Source: Herbaspirillum sp. (GTDB lineage Bacteria > Pseudomonadota > Gammaproteobacteria > Burkholderiales > Burkholderiaceae_D). Taken from it: 64,000 nt of DNA. This document shows, one piece after another, positions 60,822 to 64,000 of the stretch. The stretch lies in the NCBI RefSeq assembly GCF_017744395.1, contig NZ_JAGIBI010000006.1:310001-374000 (forward strand), read 5' to 3'. A program made the position numbers and the translations under genes. The notes beneath the pieces were generated by a model that worked only from the letters and a program-made list of their open reading frames with translations, was not told the DNA's origin and made no database searches. Within the stretch, counting starts at the first letter, position 1. Each line of letters opens with the position of its first letter.

Positions 60822-60934
60822 GGCAAACGTAGCGGCGGGGCGGGGGATAAGCCTGCGCGTCATCCCGGTTGCCGCCGAAGCCGGCTTTTTTCGGCTTCGG
60901 CGGGCGGTGCGGCGCAACATCGGCGGCCGGCAAT

Positions 60935-60942
60935 GCTATACT
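60935..60942 (+). promoter_or_regulatory. extended -10 promoter of the trpS leader
   Basis: TGCTATACT-type extended -10 (TG at 60934-60935, TATACT at 60937-60942). The start is expected near 60949-60950, i.e. at the ATG of the leader peptide. Confidence 0.55.
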
Positions 60943-60949
60943 CGCTGCC

Positions 60950-61000
60950 ATGCTTTTCCGTATCCAACTCCCGAAAACCCAGCATTGGTGGCGCGCCTGA
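60950..61000 (+). CDS. Trp leader peptide of trpS (tandem Trp codons)
   Basis: A 16-codon frame, MLFRIQLPKTQHWWRA and stop. Codons 13 and 14 are adjacent TGG (60986-60991). No ribosome-binding site precedes it and the -10 box places the start of transcription at or one base before the ATG, so translation may be leaderless. Two mutually exclusive hairpins follow, the arrangement of ribosome-mediated attenuation, here in front of a tryptophanyl-tRNA synthetase gene. Confidence 0.75.
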   Translation: MLFRIQLPKTQHWWRA

Positions 61001-61071
61001 CCCGGGCGGCCCGTTTTCACACAGTTACAGTTTGACAATGTGATGCCGCCGGTTCCGGCGGCATTGTTTTT
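61001..61071 (+). promoter_or_regulatory. trpS: trpS attenuator: antiterminator and terminator hairpins
   Basis: Region 2 (GGCGGC 61005-61010 plus TCACA 61017-61021) can pair with TGTGA (61039-61043) and GCCGCC (61045-61050), forming an antiterminator. The same GCCGCC strand also pairs with GGCGGC (61057-61062) in an 8-bp stem ATGCCGCC/GGCGGCAT, followed by TGTTTTTA, an intrinsic terminator. The two folds exclude each other; a ribosome halted at the Trp codons would leave region 2 free. Confidence 0.7.
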
Positions 61072-61122
61072 ACGCTTCGGAACCGGCGGCATTCCAGATA
61101 ATCGACCAGATCAGGAATGTCC

Positions 61123-62160
61123 ATGTCTTCGAACACACCCGCATCCAACGCTCCAGCCGCACGCCCCACCGTCCTCACCGGCGACCGTCCCACCGGCCCG
61201 CTGCACCTCGGCCATTACATCGGCTCGCTCAAGTCGCGCGTGGCGCTGCAGGAAACCGCCAACCAGTTCCTGTTGCTGGCCGACACCCAGGCCATGACCG
61301 ACAACGTCGGCCGCCACCAGAAGGTCACCGACAACGTGCTGGAAGTGGCGTTGGATTACCTCGCCGTCGGCATCGACCCGGAAAAGTCGACCATCTTCAT
61401 CCAGTCGCAGGTGCGCGAGCTGTACGAACTGTCGATGGTGCTGCTGAACCTGGTGACGGTGTCGCGCCTGGAGCGCAACCCCACCATCAAGGAAGAGATC
61501 CGCCTGCGCGGCTTCGAGCGCGACATCCCGGCCGGCTTCCTGACCTATCCGGTCAGCCAGGCCGCCGACATCACCGCCTTCAAGGGCCAGCTGGTGCCGG
61601 TGGGCGGCGACCAGTTGCCGATGATCGAGCAGACCAACGAGCTGGTGCGCAAATTCAATGCCACCGTCGGCCGCGACGTGCTGGTCGAGTGCAAGGAAGT
61701 GCTGTCGGAAACGGCGCGCCTGCCCGGCATCGACGGTAAGGCCAAGATGAGCAAGTCGCTGGGCAACTCGATCGCGCTGGGCGCGACCCCGGCCGAGATC
61801 AAGCAGGCCGTGCATCGCATGTACACCGACCCCAACCACCTGCGCGTGGACGATCCGGGCCAGGTCGAAGGCAACGTGGTGTTCATGTTCCTCGACGCCT
61901 TCGATCCCGACCGCGCCGCGGTGGAAGAACTGAAGGCCCATTACACCCGCGGCGGCCTCGGTGACAGCGTGGTCAAGCGCCGCCTGGAAGGCATCCTGCA
62001 AGAGATGCTGGAGCCGATCCGCACCCGCCGCGAGCATTACGCCAAGGACCGCGGCGAAGTGCTGGCCATGTTGAAGCGCGGCACCGAGCGCGCCAGCGCG
62101 GTGGCGGCGCAGACCATGTCGGAAGTCAATGCGGCGCTGGGCCTGAACTACTTCGGCTGA
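61123..62160 (+). CDS. trpS: tryptophan--tRNA ligase
   Basis: 345 aa class I synthetase. The HIGH motif is '[12 protein letters not shown]' and the KMSKS loop '[11 protein letters not shown]'; '[11 protein letters not shown]' and '[11 protein letters not shown]' are the usual Trp/AMP blocks. Charges tRNA-Trp. The ATG at 61123 is preferred: AGGA ends 6 bp before it; the ATG at 61117 sits directly on the AGGA. Expression should be raised when charged tRNA-Trp is low, through the upstream attenuator. Confidence 0.96.
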   Translation: MSSNTPASNAPAARPTVLTGDRPTGPLHLGHYIGSLKSRVALQETANQFLLLADTQAMTDNVGRHQKVTDNVLEVALDYLAVGIDPEKSTIFIQSQVRELYELSMVLLNLVTVSRLERNPTIKEEIRLRGFERDIPAGFLTYPVSQAADITAFKGQLVPVGGDQLPMIEQTNELVRKFNATVGRDVLVECKEVLSETARLPGIDGKAKMSKSLGNSIALGATPAEIKQAVHRMYTDPNHLRVDDPGQVEGNVVFMFLDAFDPDRAAVEELKAHYTRGGLGDSVVKRRLEGILQEMLEPIRTRREHYAKDRGEVLAMLKRGTERASAVAAQTMSEVNAALGLNYFG

Positions 62161-62188
62161 TATCCGCGGTATCGATCGCTGCCAGTAA

Positions 62189-62226
62189 AAAAGGCGCATC
62201 CCCTTGCAAGGGATGCGCCTTTTCTT
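62189..62226. terminator. intrinsic terminator between trpS and the histidine kinase gene
   Basis: A stem of GGCGCATCCC/GGGATGCGCC with A6 before and TTTTCTTTT after, so both convergent genes can use it. Confidence 0.85.
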
Positions 62227-62248
62227 TTGCCGCTGCCGTGGCGTCGTA

Positions 62249-63628
62249 TCAGCTTGCGCGGGGTTTGCCGGCCGGCATCGCCGGCAGTTCCAGCAGTACT
62301 TCCAGCCCGCCTTCAGGCAGGTTGCGCAGCTTCAGCGAACCCTGGTGGTTCTCGGCGATATTGAGCGCGATGGTCAGTCCCAGCCCGGTGCCGCCGGTAT
62401 CGCGCGAGCGCGATACCTCCAGGCGGTAGAAGGGTTCGAATACCGATTCCAGTTCCGACTCCGGGATGCCGGGGCCCCGGTCGCGGATGCGGATCGCCAC
62501 GCGCTGCTGTTCCAGTGCAATGCTCACGCGCGCCAGTTGGCCGTATTTGCAGGCATTGTCGATCAGGTTGGTCAGGCAGCGACGCAACGCGCCCGGCTGG
62601 GCCATGACGAAGGCGCGGGTATTGCCTTCCAGCTCCACATCCTGCCCGGCATCGGCGGCATCGGCGCAGACGCTGTCGAGCAGTGAGTCGATATCCAGCG
62701 CCTGGATTTTTTCCGACGAATCCATGCTGCGCGCCAGGTCCAGGCCTTCGCGCACCATGCCGTGCATCACGCCCAGGTCGTCGATCAGCTTTTGCTGCAA
62801 TTCGGGATCGGCCACCTTTTCCAGCCGCAGCCGCATGCGCGTCAGCGGCGTCTGCAGATCGTGCGTGATGGCCGCCAGCATATGCGTGCGGTGCTGGATC
62901 TGGCGCCGGATGCGCGCCTGCATGGCATTGAAGGCGTGCGCCGCCTGGCGGATCTCGGTGGGGCCGGTTTCCGGCAGCGGCGGATGGTCGATGTCGCGCC
63001 CCAGCTCCGCCGCGGCCTGCGCCAGCTTGCGGATCGGGCGGGTGGCCATGCGCGCCACCAGATAGGCCAGCATGGCGATGAGCAGCAGGAACAGCGCGAT
63101 GTATTGCAGGCCGTATGGCGCGCCGCGTCCGCGCAGGACCGGTGGTTCGCCCGGCTGGTGCAGGCGCAGCCGCAGCAGGCTGTGGTCGTGCAGGCTCACG
63201 TATACCACGCGGCAGGTTTCCCGGCGCGGGGCTTCGGCCAGGCGCCCGTCGCGGTAGGGCGAGGCGCATTCGGTCTCGCGCTGCACCGCGATCTTGCGCT
63301 CTGTGCCCAGCCGCGCCTGCAGGAGGTCGATCACCGGGCCGCTGCTGGCATTGGCGCCGGCCGCGTCGTTCATGTCGCCCACGATATTCGCTTCGAAGCC
63401 GAAATTGGCAGCGGCCTGCAGGACGATGGCGCGTTGCTCGGCCGGGATATCGTCGACCGCTTGCACGAGCTGCTCGATGCGCTCTGCCAGGTGCTGGTAG
63501 CGCAGTTCGCGCAGCGAACTCTTGCGCTCGTTGGAGGCCAGCCAGGTGGTGGCGGCGATGGCCACCACGATGCCGGCCAGCAGCAGCACGAAGATGCGGT
63601 TGCCGATGGAGCTTGCGAAATCCTTCAT
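62249..63628 (-). CDS. sensor histidine kinase, EnvZ-type
   Basis: 459 aa. Two membrane helices (residues ~12-32 and ~175-193) flank a periplasmic sensor part of about 140 residues with three cysteines ('TECASPYR', 'ETCRVVY'). A HAMP segment follows, then the H-box 'ITHDLQTPLTRMRLR' (His256), N-box 'NLIDNACKYG' and G-boxes 'IRDRGPGIPESEL', 'GTGLGLTI'. It phosphorylates the regulator encoded just upstream (8 bp apart). Confidence 0.93.
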   Translation of the reverse strand: MKDFASSIGNRIFVLLLAGIVVAIAATTWLASNERKSSLRELRYQHLAERIEQLVQAVDDIPAEQRAIVLQAAANFGFEANIVGDMNDAAGANASSGPVIDLLQARLGTERKIAVQRETECASPYRDGRLAEAPRRETCRVVYVSLHDHSLLRLRLHQPGEPPVLRGRGAPYGLQYIALFLLLIAMLAYLVARMATRPIRKLAQAAAELGRDIDHPPLPETGPTEIRQAAHAFNAMQARIRRQIQHRTHMLAAITHDLQTPLTRMRLRLEKVADPELQQKLIDDLGVMHGMVREGLDLARSMDSSEKIQALDIDSLLDSVCADAADAGQDVELEGNTRAFVMAQPGALRRCLTNLIDNACKYGQLARVSIALEQQRVAIRIRDRGPGIPESELESVFEPFYRLEVSRSRDTGGTGLGLTIALNIAENHQGSLKLRNLPEGGLEVLLELPAMPAGKPRAS

Positions 63629-63635
63629 AAATCCC

Positions 63636-64000
63636 TCATTGCGCGCGGCCGGCGGTTTCCGCCGTCACGGTTGTGGCCAGCACATAGCCTTCGTTGCGCA
63701 CGGTCTTGATGATCGCCGGCGTGCGGGCGTCGTCGCCCAGCTTCTGGCGCAGGCGGCTGATCTGGATATCCACCGAGCGGTCGAACGGGTCCGACTCGCG
63801 GCCCTGGGTCAGTTCCAATAGCTGGTCGCGGTTGAGCACCCGGTTCGGATGGTCGAGGAATACCTTGAGCAAGCGGAACTCGGCGCCCGACAGCGCCACC
63901 ACCACGCCATCCCGGTCCACCAGGTGGCGCGCCGTCAGGTCCAGCGTCCAGTTGGCGAAGCGCATGGCCGCCGCATCCGGCTGCGCCATGTTGGGCGGTA
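63636..64000 (-). CDS. OmpR-family response regulator, C-terminal part (partial)
   Basis: The gene runs off the right edge; only the winged-helix DNA-binding domain and linker are visible (about 120 codons): 'ALSGAEFRLLKVFLDHPNRV', 'LNRDQLLELTQGRE', 'RSVDIQISRLRQKLGDD' and 'IIKTVRNEGYVLA'. Pairs with the histidine kinase downstream. The receiver domain lies outside the window. Confidence 0.92.
   Translation of the reverse strand, partial: PPNMAQPDAAAMRFANWTLDLTARHLVDRDGVVVALSGAEFRLLKVFLDHPNRVLNRDQLLELTQGRESDPFDRSVDIQISRLRQKLGDDARTPAIIKTVRNEGYVLATTVTAETAGRAQ

Noticed and set aside
61078..61092. Downstream complementary arm as the antiterminator of trpS
   Set aside because: It is transcribed only after the terminator has been passed, so it cannot prevent termination; the upstream arm at 61005-61021 is the better antiterminator.
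1..64000. CRISPR arrays, complete IS elements, prophage or integrase-flanked island
   Set aside because: No regularly spaced repeats, transposase, integrase or phage genes were found; the tRNA-Leu 3' end is not repeated nearby.

Overview
The window looks like chromosomal DNA of a high-GC betaproteobacterium of the Burkholderiales, most likely an Oxalobacteraceae member such as Herbaspirillum. That placement is an inference from gene content: an rpsP-rimM-trmD-rplS operon, an fdsGBACD formate dehydrogenase, an OFA-type transporter, an aryl-polyene cluster and DUF3579 and CobD-like genes. Nearly all strands are filled with tightly packed genes; no transposase, prophage or CRISPR array is visible.

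Layout. 0-1.6 kb: tail of a sigma-54 activator, an Lrp/AsnC regulator and a divergent EamA transporter. 1.7-19.3 kb: a long minus-strand operon for aryl polyene (APE) biosynthesis, gene order matching apeC to apeR, with many ATGA stop/start overlaps, an aromatic ammonia-lyase, a fused AMP-ligase/dehydratase (ApeH-ApeI), a split apeJ, a PPTase and accessory exported proteins. Its leader can fold into a multibranched RNA directly behind a putative promoter. 19.4-20.3 kb: tRNA-Leu(CAA) with its terminator and small exported proteins. 20.3-26.1 kb: orphan TRAP binding protein, tartrate/malate-type dehydrogenase, hexose-6-P mutarotase, secreted GH5 hydrolase and a LysR regulator.

26.1-35.7 kb: a formate/oxalate island. 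A ModE-like regulator is divergent from an OFA (oxalate/formate) transporter, followed by a hairpin array, a 158-bp MITE and fdsGBACD. 35.8-37.4 kb: LysE exporter and divergent LysR. 37.7-45.7 kb: a 2-ketogluconate-type catabolic operon (ptxS, kguE, kguK, kguD homologues) in which a polar-amino-acid-type ABC importer with two tandem binding proteins stands where the MFS carrier KguT is expected. PtxS-like palindromic operators lie before ptxS and before the first binding protein.

45.9-49.5 kb: etfBA and an acyl-CoA dehydrogenase that would donate electrons to it. 50.3-52.6 kb: ribosomal/tRNA-modification operon. 52.7-60.8 kb: Nudix hydrolase, CobD-like, DUF3579, fumC, two exported Pro/Tyr-rich proteins, LysR, pirin and a cysteine hydrolase. 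60.9-62.2 kb: trpS preceded by what reads as a complete transcription attenuator: extended -10, a 16-codon leader peptide with tandem Trp codons starting at or next to the predicted +1, and mutually exclusive antiterminator and terminator hairpins. 62.2-64 kb: histidine kinase and the end of an OmpR-type regulator running off the window.

The strongest candidates for something new are the trpS attenuator, the ABC-fed kgu operon and the structured APE leader.
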